A DNA stretch of 64,000 nucleotides. It comes from Diorhabda sublineata. Taxonomy: Eukaryota; Arthropoda; Insecta; Coleoptera; Chrysomelidae. Shown here piece after piece: positions 24,851-36,964 of this stretch. Each line of letters opens with the position of its first letter. The stretch's first letter is position 1. The notes beneath the pieces are model-generated. The model worked only from the letters and a program-made list of their open reading frames with translations, was not told the origin of the DNA and did not search any database. A program made the position numbers and the translations under genes. The stretch covers positions 13,020,001 to 13,084,000 of the forward strand of contig NC_079482.1 in the NCBI RefSeq assembly GCF_026230105.1, written 5' to 3'.

Positions 24851-25400
24851 GACGGTACGGGCACGTTTGCATCGAAGTAGTAGGAGTCTATGACAATGTC
24901 TTGACTTTATTTTTCGTATTCAAGGGGTGGTCGAATTAAGAAGGTTTTCGGTCCAAAATTCTGAAAGACTAAGGTGATTTATATAATTTCTTACCAAAAT
25001 ACATGATCTCGCTATACTACCACTACTTGTGTTATATATTCCTTGTCCCTTGACATGTTCCCCGTCAAGCCGCGTAATTGCTCCTCTTAGAGTTTGAGGC
25101 GTTACCTTTGCCCGCTTCTTCTCTTTTCTTTTCCCGCTGTTCTTTTTCTTTTAACTTTTTCTGTCTCCATGTTTGTTCCCACGAGTAACTGGGAAAAGGT
25201 TGGCCCATTCTAGAAGAACCTCGCCGGAGTAAGGTCTAGATACAGTGGGGTGCGACCCGGTATCCCAGGGAATCGTTCGAGATAGAAATCACCCTGCTGC
25301 CATTCATTCGTCGCATCGTCTTCAAACTTGAATTCGGTGGATACCGGCCTCCCCCGTGTAGATCAGAATCAAGAAACCATCGAAAAAATGTTACACATGA

Positions 25401-26606
25401 TTTTAAACATGCGACAATTTGCGCGATCACAATAACAATCGCGAAAAACAATCTGTACGATGATCAAAGCGGATGTTATGTGGATGTTATGATATTGGCG
25501 CAAAACATTGACAATGTTAGCATCCTTGAGTAGCTCACGGTATTTGTTTTCTGTAAACAAACTGCAAAATGGCTGGAATTGTTGGGTATAGCTGAATGGC
25601 GACTAATGTTACGATAAATTATGAGCAGTTTTACTTTACAGCTTATTTTATCGAGAAATTCTCTGAACATTATTGCTACACCTCGTATATAATATAAATA
25701 TTCACCGAACTAAACGAATGAGTTCCATGCTTGTCAAAATGTTCAGAATAACGAATCTACTTACAAAATCTAGATTTCGCCGAACCTTCCACTGTAATTT
25801 CAGATGCAATTAGGATAGTGCTCGCCCAAGGCAAAATTGGTACTGACTTATCAATTAAATAAACGTTGTTTAATGCTACAGTACATTACAGCACTATAGA
25901 AAGAGATTCGGGTTTCATATTTTCTAAAACAAGATAAACGTAGTGTTAAATCACAAATCTAGCATGTATGGGGGGAGCAAATCTTAAATAAAATAAAGAG
26001 AATAAAGCTATAGAATATTTAATTAGGAATAGATACCATTTGAAAAAGTGTTTCTATATATTCACAATAATATACCTCATATAGAAACAGATATTTACTG
26101 AATAATTTATCATCAATACGTACAAATACATTCTTGTCAATTCTATAAATGGTTTAGAGTTTATAACTGAGACCACTTGTAAATATTATTTACAGAAACA
26201 ATATATCGCCGATGCAATATTGAATTAGCAAATATGTATGCAGTTTTCGATTGAACGAATACAACTATAAAAGATGAGTCACTTTAATATGTGATGTTTT
26301 TTGAGCCAAAAAGTGAAATGTATCCATTCACACTTACACTTACATATTACAATTAAAGATTTACCCGGAGCCCCTCGGAATTATACGACATTGGTGTTAG
26401 AAGCCGCTGCGCCATACCGTCGCAAAATAGTTTTCTGTCCTCTATTTAGGTACTGTTGGCTCATTTTCAAGCTAATATGGTCGAGTTATGAATCCAAAAC
26501 AAATGAAAAATATCCGAAAAATTAACTACACCTATTTATAGTATGCATATAAAAGTTGATTTGAGATTTATCGATTACCAAAAACATAATAATATACCCG
26601 AAAAAA
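25401..26606. other. intergenic DNA, nothing recognised
   Basis: AT-rich sequence with small open frames only. It may include the remaining 5' end of the LINE for the first one or two hundred bases. Confidence 0.35.
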
Positions 26607-26900
26607 ACGAGGGCTGCTACTTAAGTTGTGAGAGGCAACACTGATGTGAATATGTCAAATCTGACATTGCCATCATAATGTTTGATATTCCTAATTTTGA
26701 ACCTACTCAGAACGTGTTGTCATACGAGTGCTATTTGAGTTGTTTTCAAATACATGAAACATTCATCTAGGTCAAAAAATAAAATTAAATTTTGAACATT
26801 TTCGTGCGATGATTTTTTATGACTTTCGACGTAGATTAAACCAACAATAAATCACGTATCTCAGTTCCTTCATTAATACTCCATACAACATTCAAAAAAT
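26607..26900 (+). mobile_element. classical mariner, 5' end only
   Basis: The left side begins ACGAGGGCTGCTACTTAAGT, like the terminal repeat of classical (Mos1-like) mariners. About 180 bases in, the + strand reads EHFRAMIFYDFRRRLNQQ (slightly varied: the first residues are in a shifted frame), the start of the mariner transposase. A stop follows and recognisable similarity ends after about 30 more codons. The rest of the transposase and the right end were not found, so this is a 5' truncation product or internal deletion. Confidence 0.68.
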
Positions 26901-29812
26901 CATGGGAATGGCAACGTTGTTCAATATATACCTATATCAAATCTATATTAGCAGAAAATACAAAAAATGACAAAATCAACAGTTACAAGGACGCATTCCA
27001 GAATTATAGTGCAAAATTTATAGAATTAATTTATTCATAGTATGGCTAGAGGATATAGACAATCCATAACTATAGGTATTTCTTGTCGAAGATGCAAGTT
27101 AGACTTTTATTAATAATTACTATCCCTATATCGATTATTCCAAATTCATATTTGTAAACGTACTAAAATTTCCTCATGAAAATCCAATGGATGTATCCAC
27201 AGAACCTGTTAGTTATAAGAAATTAGTGGAAATGAAAATAGAAATTTGGAGTAGTGTACAGTGGAGCAGTTTTGAAATAGTGGCAAGATGTGTTTCACTT
27301 ACTTAATTTATTCATACTAAATACATTAAACTAGTCGCTATTCACTAAACTATCTACTTACAATTATTATTCACTAAACACTTATATAATTATTGTTTTT
27401 CTCATTACTTTTTCGATTTGTTCACCATGACATCCATTTATTTAGTTTTTCAGCTGTTGGAGACTCGTTTATGTACACTATAATCAATTTCCACAATGTT
27501 CCTAATCCGTCTTGAGTAAGTAAAGAGGCCTTTTCAGAAATTGACTGTAAACAGGTTATCAAAATAATTCAGATAAAAATATAAAAAAATAATGTGAATG
27601 GACGTTCCAGAAATTGTACCTTCTTGTACCAAACTTCAGATTCTATTTTCATACTTCAACAGGACAGGCTTCACGTTCTATATCAGTAGACGATTTCGTA
27701 TTAATATTATTTGGGTTTGTGAGAACAACCAGAAAATTGGGAATTGGAAATTTTTATAAGCTGTAGAGACGTCAAATGGTGGAGATTAGTGAGACTTTAT
27801 ACCTCTAAATATTTCCATTGGCATCATAATAATTTCAAATTTTGTCAGCAATAATATTCACATTTCTGTTCTATTCACTATTAATATTAATATTTTGTTT
27901 ATTTAATTATCAGTTTAAATATTTTACACATTTATATATTATCTACGAGTAGAGTAGAAACAAAATTTCAAATTATCAAAATTGTGAGGAAGCTAACAAT
28001 TAATCATAAGAATCTAATTATTATTCTTATTATTTAAATAATGTTTAAATACAAATTCAAAAGTTATCAATATGGTACTGAAATATGAGTTTCTCTCGTA
28101 GAAAAAAAAAATAAAGTGAAAGTTTTGTAGTCAGCATTGACGAGGAGGAAATTTTTTGAAAAAAGTAATGCTGTTACTTTTTCAATCCCTCAAAAAAGCC
28201 TCAATATAAAAAAGGTTCGACTAGAAGTGGAGAAAATGTTCTTTATAATAACAATACAGTTTCTCACGACCTAAAAACTACTTGAATCAGAATCACTAAA
28301 AATTTTAATCTGAATATGAAATAACAGGGAAACTATACGACAAGCAATACATGTACTGGTATTTCGCTGGAGATACTGGATGCGACAGGAGCTTCTAAAA
28401 GATGGTCTCACAATTCGGCGTTTCAAATTCCCGCCTTTGAGAAAATTGAAAAAATCTAGAAACAGTGAGAAGCCAATTGTATATGCCGATGAAACTTATA
28501 ATCAGAAAAGGTTAGAGTAAAAATGACGAATGTAAAAAAATCTAAGAGCATTGTATACGAAGATAGCGAAGATAGTTTCGTTCCTAATTACCTTCGGTGG
28601 AAAACGGGGCAATACATGATTATCACGATCAAATAAAGTATAAATATACAAAAAACTGCTATCAAGGACAAGTATTTGTCAGAATATATGAATACTGGTT
28701 GGAAAATGACCGTGTTCTTCAACCACTTTACCCACACGCCTATTTATATCTAAGCGTGAGGAGCGCTGCACGTACTTGTTAACTGTACAGCACTTAGACT
28801 GTAGCAGTTACTGATTTTTGGTAGCACAAAACGGTATTTTAGTATAAGGCTAAAAGACATACGACACTATGAATAATCTTTTATTTAGCAACTACTTTAG
28901 GTCGTAAAGCTACAGTAGTTGGTGCCTTATTGACTTCTGTCGATATAAATTGAGACACTTTCAGGATAAAAAGTTATAATAAAATATGACTACACTACAC
29001 AAAATGTTAAACACAAAACTTGTCCTGCGCCCAAATACAGTAAATAACACTTGAAACGTAAATTGAATAAAAGAACTATGTTAATTCATCAAGAGAAATT
29101 AATTTGACTTTTCATTTTTAAATGCACTGACAACTCACTCTCATTTTTTTTGAGATCAGTTAGTCGTAAATTTATTAATCATTTTTGAAAGATCATCGAT
29201 TCTAAAATCGAATGATCATTCATTGGTTTCAGAATATAATTCTCGAACAAATACATAGAATACATAGAAAATGGATATATAGAATATAAATGTTTTTCAT
29301 AATAACCGTATTCACGTTTATTCTAATCTATAAATTTGATTTTTTTTAATTTGACATTTTCTCTTGATATTAATTTTTGTCCCTTGTCTTAAAAACCAAA
29401 ATTCTCATAACATAAATCCTATGTTTTGTTTTTGATCGATTGACATTGTATAGAATAATAGAGTTCAGGCAGATATTTCGTTATGAATTCTCTTTTATTT
29501 CTGCATCTCATATTTACATTCGGGCATATCCAATTCTCTAGTTATTCTGCTTAACTTAAAAATACCTTGCAAGTGTGAAATTACAATAACTGATTTGCAC
29601 TTTGACTGTTATCAAAGAAGTGACGTAAAAGGAAGCTTTATTTTCACAAAAGCTACAATATGAGACATCTAAGCTTGTTAAATTATGCTCTATAATAAAT
29701 CTCAATTTAGTGGGAACTGATTATCAAAATCAACAGTGAAGTCTAAGAAAAGCGGCAGTTTAATGTGAAATGTTATAACTAAAGTGAGAAATCATCACAT
29801 TATATAAACATA
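26901..29812. other. AT-rich intergenic DNA, no gene recognised
   Basis: Nearly 3 kb with only short open frames. The 61-codon frame at 28597-28782 (+) has no family resemblance. No inverted repeats of note. Confidence 0.4.
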
Positions 29813-31224
29813 CAGGATGTTGCGCGAATAGTTTTGTTAAAAGTAATAACGGTAGAAATATTTGGATTTACAAAGTTGCAGGTTTTTAAAGGCACTAAAT
29901 TTTAATAAAGGAGCGTCCTGAATATGGTACTTCTAATTACACCGGACGGAAACGTTAACTTTGTTATTTTAAGTTTGATACCTTACATAAAAATAGTGCA
30001 CAATTTTCAATACCAAAAATGAGGTATTTTCGTGATAAACCGATTTTTTACAAAAACTATGAAAAAAATCTTATTCCACATTTGTTAAAGATATCTCCAT
30101 TAATAACGAAACTGTTGACGTGAAATTCTAACCAATTATGTCTCAAATTCATTGATATTTCTTGGAGGATGTTATAAATAGAAAATGTATTTTATTAGCA
30201 CAAAGTAGTCCAAGATTTTGTTATATCGGTGATATTTTATTAATACTGAAAATTAGTCCATGGCACGATTTTAAGTTTTCAATATAATCAAAACTGTTGA
30301 CTAGGTATTTTCTATTTATTCAATTAGAAACAAAAAAAATCAATATTAATATCAGACACACAAACATTCATAATAAATATTCAAAATTAGCACAATCCAC
30401 TTCTGAACAGTTATGAGTTCTTTTTCTTTTCTTATTATATCTCCGAACGTGATCATGTGATAGGGACTTAAAGGCAACCAAGGCTATTTCCATCATATTT
30501 TCATTTAACGTGACAGGCTTGAACAATACATGATCAATATAATCCTAAGCTCCTCGATCTTAAGTGGACAAGTCAGAAGAGCGAGCTGTTCAACTAAATC
30601 GATCCTGATTGTCAATCCACCTATACTAAAACATATATCAAAGAGAATGAGTAACATACCCAAAGTTATGAGAAAATACTCCATCTACTGATTTAAAGCT
30701 AAATGCGCTCTTCCATTTTTTGAAGTATGTAGCCTTCTATAATTAGGCAATTGGGAATTCAACAAAAAAGAGTGATAAACATACTCCACGAACAAACCTT
30801 ATATCCTTATCATGTACAGAGAGTACAGCACCTACAACCAGAGGATTACGTTAACCGTATGGAGTTTTGTCGGTGGATAAATAATAATCATCTTGTTGTA
30901 TCAAGTATACTCTTTACGGATGAAGCTATATTTACCCGTGATGGAATTAATAATACCCGTAACTATCTCATGTATGGTCGGACGAAAATCTCCACGCAAC
31001 AGTCGAAAGCAATTTTCAACATCGGTTTTCTGTAAACGTGTGGTGTGGTATCATTGACAGTTATTTAATTGGCCCTTCCATTTTGGAGAATGGTATCACA
31101 GGAGACAACTACCTAAATTTTTTGAAAAATGAATTACAAGGCTTATTAGAGGATGTTCCTGTAAATATTAGAATGCAGATGTACTATCAGCACGATTGAG
31201 CCCTTGCACATGTCGCTCGTGAGG

Positions 31225-31227
<3 letters not shown>
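29813..31227 (+). mobile_element. long-TIR DNA transposon, family B copy 2, with transposase remnant
   Basis: The left end reads CAGGATGTTGCGCGAATAGT and then TTAAAAGTAATAACGG, matching the ends of the 17668-19350 element. Interior blocks (TATCTCCATTAATAAC near 30090; GACTAGGTATTTTCTATTTATT near 30298; TATTCAAAATTAGCAC near 30380) also match that copy. Unlike copy 1 it still holds a transposase: 30751-31035 reads LQPEDYVNRMEFCRWINN and SSILFTDEAIFTRDGINNTRN (catalytic Asp in TDEA). A frameshift near 31020 leads to VWCGIIDSYLIGPSILENG and YYQHDxALAHVAREVD (second Asp). The end of the gene and the right TIR are replaced by a TA microsatellite. Confidence 0.78.
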
Positions 31228-31310
<83 letters not shown>

Positions 31311-31313
31311 ATA
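31228..31313. repeat. (TA)n microsatellite
   Basis: About 86 bases of nearly pure TA repeat with a single TT break near 31299. It interrupts the transposase of the element just before it, exactly after the second catalytic block. Confidence 0.98.
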
Positions 31314-34059
31314 AAGCGGGGTAGAATAATGAAATGATAGAGGTGTGATCAAGGGTAAACTATGAGAAAAAATTACAAAAAAAAAACAATGTGAGAAAGT
31401 AGACCGAGGCCAAAATCTGTAACTGACAAGAATTGAGCAATACTTTAGAGAATTTTTCTAAAGTAATAATTAGTTTTGTGAATAGGTCGTTTGAATATTG
31501 TAATATTTATCAACGGTTGGTTAATTTATATACACTATCTCATACGTTCTTAATCTATTTAAACACTCACTCACTTATACTAGACTTAACTAACTTACAT
31601 AATAATTAACTTATCACTAATACTCAACTAATTTAAATGATTTATTTAAATACACCGGTTACTTTTCTATATCGTTCCATTGAAAATTCGCCGCTGTTTA
31701 TAAAAACACATCAAATGCAATGTCAAAGGCGCCGACAGTTCCATTATAACCGGACAGAACCATCTTCACGGCCCATGTCGTGGACGGGTCCGTAACAATA
31801 TTGTATTAGGAAAATTGTGGCAATTGTAATTGAGAAGTAACACTGAAAAACATACTGGATGAACAATTGAAAATTTGAAATTTTTATCTTTTGTCACGTC
31901 AAATATAGAATAAATCAAAGTTTTTATTAAAAATACAACAAAATAGGTGAAGAAATTATTTGCACATTTCCAGAATTACATAAAGTGTCTGAAGCATACT
32001 TGTTCATATAACATTACTTCCTCCTCATAAAATTTCTCCTGGAACTAATGGATAGCCCAGACTGGATATTTAAATTGGCAACTGGACCCATTCCCGCACT
32101 TTCTGGTCATATGAAAACAGCAAGACACCGTCTTCATTTACATACAATAGGTACAATTAGATATGAAATAATAGAGAAAAAAAATATTTTTCTGATGTTT
32201 TACTAATTCCTGCTTGCCTCCTAAAAGAATGATAGCAAATTCAATCGAGTGCAAAAATAATGATGACAATTACTATCATAATTACTTCGATTATATATTT
32301 CAATAGATATTCCCATAATTTGTTTTTCCTTTAACATGCATAATCTACTTCACTATTTACTTATGATTTCCATGTTGGAATTCATCGAAGTTCTAAACAG
32401 ATTGTTTGATTATTATGTTATGCGTATTTATTAAATGTTTATTGAGCAAATCGTTGTTGAAAAAAGATTTTAACATGTGTTTATTTCGAGTACTGGGAGT
32501 CAAAAATTCTTTGGTGAATATTCGCATGCTATCTTTTTCCCAAATAAACTCAATTAAATTAAAATTAAATTTAAAATTGTAAAAGAGAATAGACTATTAT
32601 TACCTGGTTACCGAATCTTGATTACATATTTTTTTACATTTATTAAACGATTATGCCCCCCCCATAAAAATGTAACCACTGCGCACCTTTCTAGATCCAT
32701 GATTTTTCTAGTTTAATGATAGGGTAAACAATAACAACATACACTATCACAATAAAATCGTTCTAAATTCTTTTAAAATGTTTCCAAGAGCTTAAAAAAG
32801 TTATTAAACATAAATTGAATCACATAAACATTTGATGCGGCTAAAATCAGCAAAAAATCGCAATAGCAAGGAAAACCAAATTCTTCTCAAAGAGAACCAG
32901 AGATACAGTTGGGAAAATTGGGTAATCTTGCAATTTCTTAGCTGTCGTTGGCGTTGAAAGTGTTCGAGTAAAGTTGAAATCAGCTCGGTAAGACCTCTTT
33001 TTAGTTGGCAATGTGTGCCATTTAGCATATGCTCATAAGATCATATTCCTTGATGCTTAATTTTGTGTCATGTGCAACAATATTTCTCTCCTACTGCCTT
33101 ATATTCATTCTTTCCATTTTATAAGCTAAATACATTAAGTATTCATTTCTAAGATAAAACTAGTTTCTTAGATTTGGAATTGGAATTATTGATCGATGTA
33201 TGAATCTTTGTTAGCAGAGAATAATGATATAACAACATAGGGTTGAGTAGTATATTGTAACTTTATATATAAGAAGTCAACAAAGCATTATTGCCATTGG
33301 AATATACTCCAAATTTCAACCGTTTCACTGATGATTTCTGGTTAGAAATAGAGATATAACGTACAAATAATTGTATAGTTAACTTTGTTTAGAGATATCT
33401 CATGTAAAAATATTATTATTATTAGGTTCCGTGGCTTAATGTTGTGAAATTAAACAACTGCTGGTATTATTTTTAACAGTAAATGAGTTTCCTTTAGCTG
33501 AGATCTTTAATAGCTAGAACTTAAAAATTCCTAAATGATAGGAAATTATCAGAAAAATGCAAAACTCATATGACCCGAAATTAATTTCACACTTTTTAAA
33601 TTGGAATTGCTGGAAATCCAATTCACACTTCAACTTTTAAATCTAACACATTCCTTTTCAAATGCAATTGGCAGTAACTATGGATAAAAGCAAAATGAGT
33701 ATAGAAAAATTGATCGCTATTTTTAATGAAAATTGGAATCATAGCTTTCAGAAGTTACCGGGAAATTGTTCTACGAAATTTTATAAGCATGTAGAACAAG
33801 TATCAACTGAATATAGGTAATTTAAGATGAATGAAGACTATTGGATAACGTATAAAGTTTTTTCCATAAACTTTATAAACTATAAATATTATTGTAATGG
33901 TTTTACTTACGTAAACCTTATATTTGACAGAATAATTCATTTAAACAGAAAGAGCAAATTATTCTGCTCCTCCTCTCCTACTGCTGGAACCTCATTTAAA
34001 TACAATTATGATATTCTAGAAATTTCGGTTACTGTAAATCTGTAGATTTGTCACAAATA
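31314..34059. other. intergenic DNA, no gene recognised
   Basis: Contains poly-A/T tracts and a moderately GC-rich patch at about 31690-31800 that may belong to an unrecognised repeat. A short frame at 33672-33818 (+), starting MDKSKMSIEKLIAIFNENW and ending just before GTAATT, could be an exon-like relic but no family was recognised. Confidence 0.35.
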
Positions 34060-35580
34060 AATAATGGTTATAGACAGTTTTTTTACGTTGGATCCCAACA
34101 CATGATATCGGAGAACTTGAGGGCTTTCTGCGCATAGCGATAGGTGAAAAGATCTTCTCCTCCTGCGTTCTTGATACTACGAGGATGTTACATGGTAGTG
34201 AAAATCTCCTAGAAGAGTGAATAAATCTCCTTGTCATGGTCTCTTTCTAACGGCGCTAGTCGTATTGGTGGACTAATTTCTGTTCTGTTCATTAAGTATG
34301 GACCTTACCAGAATTGTTGTAATTTTATCAATCTTTTTCCCTCATCGGGCCCTAACCATACACCGTTCCCTTTTTCGAAACCGACTGCTGTCACTTTCGT
34401 GTCTTATCATTTTTACATTCTTTCGCTGGCAGCTTTAAAATTTTAATTAACCTATTCATGTACATTTTTCCTTCTCCTTCTCAATTGGATCACATAATCT
34501 TCTCTCACGAGGTCTTCTTCAGGTTGACACCCAAATTCTAGGTCACAACTCCAGCTCACGTTCAAACAAGATTTTCACAGTTCAGTTCACAGTGGACTCG
34601 TTGATAGCGGATCGATGAGCCATTGCAAATAGGGGCAGATACTGGCTCCAATCTTTATGATGGCTTCTTGTCATCCAACTTTTTTCAAGTTGACAATCTG
34701 GTCAAGATTGCTCTCATCACTTTCTTCTTGTAGTTTCGGACCTTGTTACATGCCGAAGTCTTCGTATTTGCTTCTTATTTTAGAACAGCGTTGAGACATC
34801 TACCAAAGTTTTTGGATAAGCTAAACGAAGCGTCCTTTCTCTATCCTGGTCACGTAGGCCCTCAATAAAGACCAAACATTCTATCATGTTCTCCGGTGCT
34901 GAAGGATAAGTAAATTGGACAAGTCGGGTAATATCTACTTTATACTCTTTCGTCCCGCTTCTGCCTAAGGTTTTTCAGCAGTACAATAGTTAAGCTTCTC
35001 CTTATTAGCCAATTATTCACTCTAGCGGTTGGCTCAAACTATTTAACGTAATTGATCTACAACATCTTATCGTTGTATGATAAAATATCGGCAGGAATAT
35101 CGTTCTTCATAATCGAAAAATTCTCATCCATATTAGCAGAAATATCATTTTCCATAATAGGAATCTTATCGTTTTCATTAAAGGATATGTTGTTCATCAT
35201 AGTCAAAATACCATCATTAATGATTAAAATATCAGTCTTTGTACTAGAATTCTTCTTATCTATTTTAATAGAAGTCTACAACATTTGAAAAGTGTCTGTA
35301 TCAAAGTTGCCACTTACTAATTCTACATCGAGTTTTTCTACCAATTTACATGTCACCGGACAATTCCACCTCGCGATTTTCCAATTCTGCTTTTAGTTTG
35401 ATCACTTTCAGGTCACCTAGTCTTCCTCAATTGTATTTTTACTCAGGCAACTTCGTTTTTTTAAATTGTTGCTACCACGGTGACTTTTCCAGCATTTTCA
35501 GCATACACAACGCAACTTTATTTTTTCGGAATTCCAATAAGCTCATATAATTTGTATGAGAGACATAATTAATACAAAAA
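34060..35580 (-). mobile_element. Ty3/gypsy-type retrotransposon remnant: gag joined to integrase C-terminus
   Basis: Reading the - strand downward: about 35550-35330 has YTNYMSLLEFRKNKVALCM and KLKAELENREVELSGDM (N-terminal gag). At 34990-34800 it has VDITRLVQFTYPSAPENMIE and EGLRDQDRERTLRLAYPKTL, the gag capsid block that precedes the zinc knuckle. Almost directly after this come QYLPLFAMAHRSAINEST and EEDLVREDYVIQLRRR (C-terminal integrase core), and then VTAVGFEKGNGVWLGPDEGK with IRLAPLERDHDKE, the integrase tail with the GPY-like end. Protease, RT, RNase H and most of the integrase core are missing, so a large internal deletion has joined gag and integrase. Stops and frameshifts are common. 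LTRs were not identified. Confidence 0.75.
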
Positions 35581-36800
35581 TATTATGTCTAATATGCATG
35601 ATGTAGTAATATAACTAATATGTTTTTCAGTTGTTGAGGTGAAGTACTATGAATCAAAATTTTGTCCAATGAAATTACTGTTAATCACTTGAAGGCTAGA
35701 AACCAGAACAAAAACTACAATAATATGCAATACACTAAACACATATATGATTTGCTTTGCATATATCGATGTGAAGTGGTAGGGCAAGTTGTCATATAAT
35801 TTTTTTCACAAGTATTCAGCAGCACAGTTGAATTAATATGTTGCAAAAATGCAGCCCAATATATTTTTTCTCATATCAATGATTTTTTTCAGGATGCCTA
35901 TCTATTCCAGTTATTTTTGTTGTCATTGTTCCCAAATTTCAGTTAAAATCTCATCAATGGTAGTAGTTTGATGCAATTAAATGTGTATCGTCTACTATTC
36001 AAAACTAAAGGTATCACTATTCATTACAACTAACTCAATGAACCTTCATCCTAAAAATGATCTGAATAGAGCTAGTGCTCTCGAGGGTCACACTTATAGG
36101 TTATTTCATCAAGCATATCAGAACACACCACTTTAATTTAAAACGTGGTACATTGTATAAATTTGCGGTCATAAAGTATTCACTACAAACCCGCGATTTT
36201 TATTAACGTTGCAAACGTGCAATTTTATAGTAAATTTGAAAGCTCTGAAGTCTGTTCCAAAATAATAATGTACTTCTCTCTGAATGCGATAAGCAGTTTT
36301 TCCACAAAAATCAATCACTACTAAAATCCACTTAAACATGTTGTGGGAAAGGCAGAACATAGATGGAAATAAATTAAAATTGAATCTAGAATAATATCCA
36401 GTGCTAGGATCAATATAAATTTGTTTTCTGATTTCTCAATTATTACAAAAATATATACACACATATATCTACTCCACATGCACGCATACAAATAAGGGCG
36501 AGCGCACAATCTTTATAAATTTCAAAGTAATAAAATATCGAAGTTAACCAAATAAACTAGAGAGAGTAATTATGTTCTAAAATGATAAAAACGGGTACTG
36601 AACAGTTTAAAAGTACAATAAACGTTTTCATTGATCAGAATAGTAAAGCACCAAAACGTAAATTTCAAATTTTTTATTGCGACAAACGTTTATTCACGCA
36701 TTCATCTTAATCTACCATTTGCAAAAAATAAATTCTTTGTAGAAATATTTTCGAAAATACTGATTAAGTATATTTTCCATATTGATAAAATTTGATATGT
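35581..36800. other. intergenic DNA, nothing recognised
   Basis: AT-rich, with short open frames only. It could include the lost 5' end of the gypsy remnant or the low-coordinate side of the Pao LTR. Confidence 0.35.
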
Positions 36801-36942
36801 GGACTGTATTTATGTTTGTTGCTTTCATTGATGTTATTATTAATGGTTGATTTAGTTATGAGTAGAACTGAGCGAATGTGTTAACTTCACGTTTTATTTC
36901 ACTTCTGTACATTTCGAGACTTCTCCTTTGTAACTACTATAC
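36801..36942 (-). repeat. 3' LTR (readable part) of the BEL/Pao element
   Basis: Direct repeat of 40825-40972, with aligned blocks TTTGTTGCTTT, GTGTTAACTTCAC, TTTTATTT-(C/T)-ACTT and ACTTCTCCTTT. The precise LTR ends are not clear. Confidence 0.72.
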
Positions 36943-36964
36943 AATCTTTATAGTACAAATGTCT

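Larger units (their letters stand above)
22832..25400 (-). mobile_element. non-LTR retrotransposon of the I/LOA/R1 group, decayed
   Basis: The - strand carries, from high to low coordinates, an endonuclease, a reverse transcriptase and an RNase H remnant, in the order expected for a LINE with an APE-type endonuclease and C-terminal RNase H. The 5' part (about 24950-25400) is basic-rich (for example KRKRTAGKEKRR) and may be the end of ORF1 or a spacer. The copy is about 2.5 kb, against 5-6 kb for a full element, and large parts of the RT fingers and palm are deleted. It is more GC-rich than its surroundings, a sign of a more recent insertion than most of the window. No poly-A tail or target duplication was identified. 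Details are in the three entries below. Confidence 0.82.

Noticed and set aside
33672..33818. Coding exon beginning MDKSKMSIEKL and ending at a GT
   Set aside because: No partner exon, family or acceptor site could be identified.
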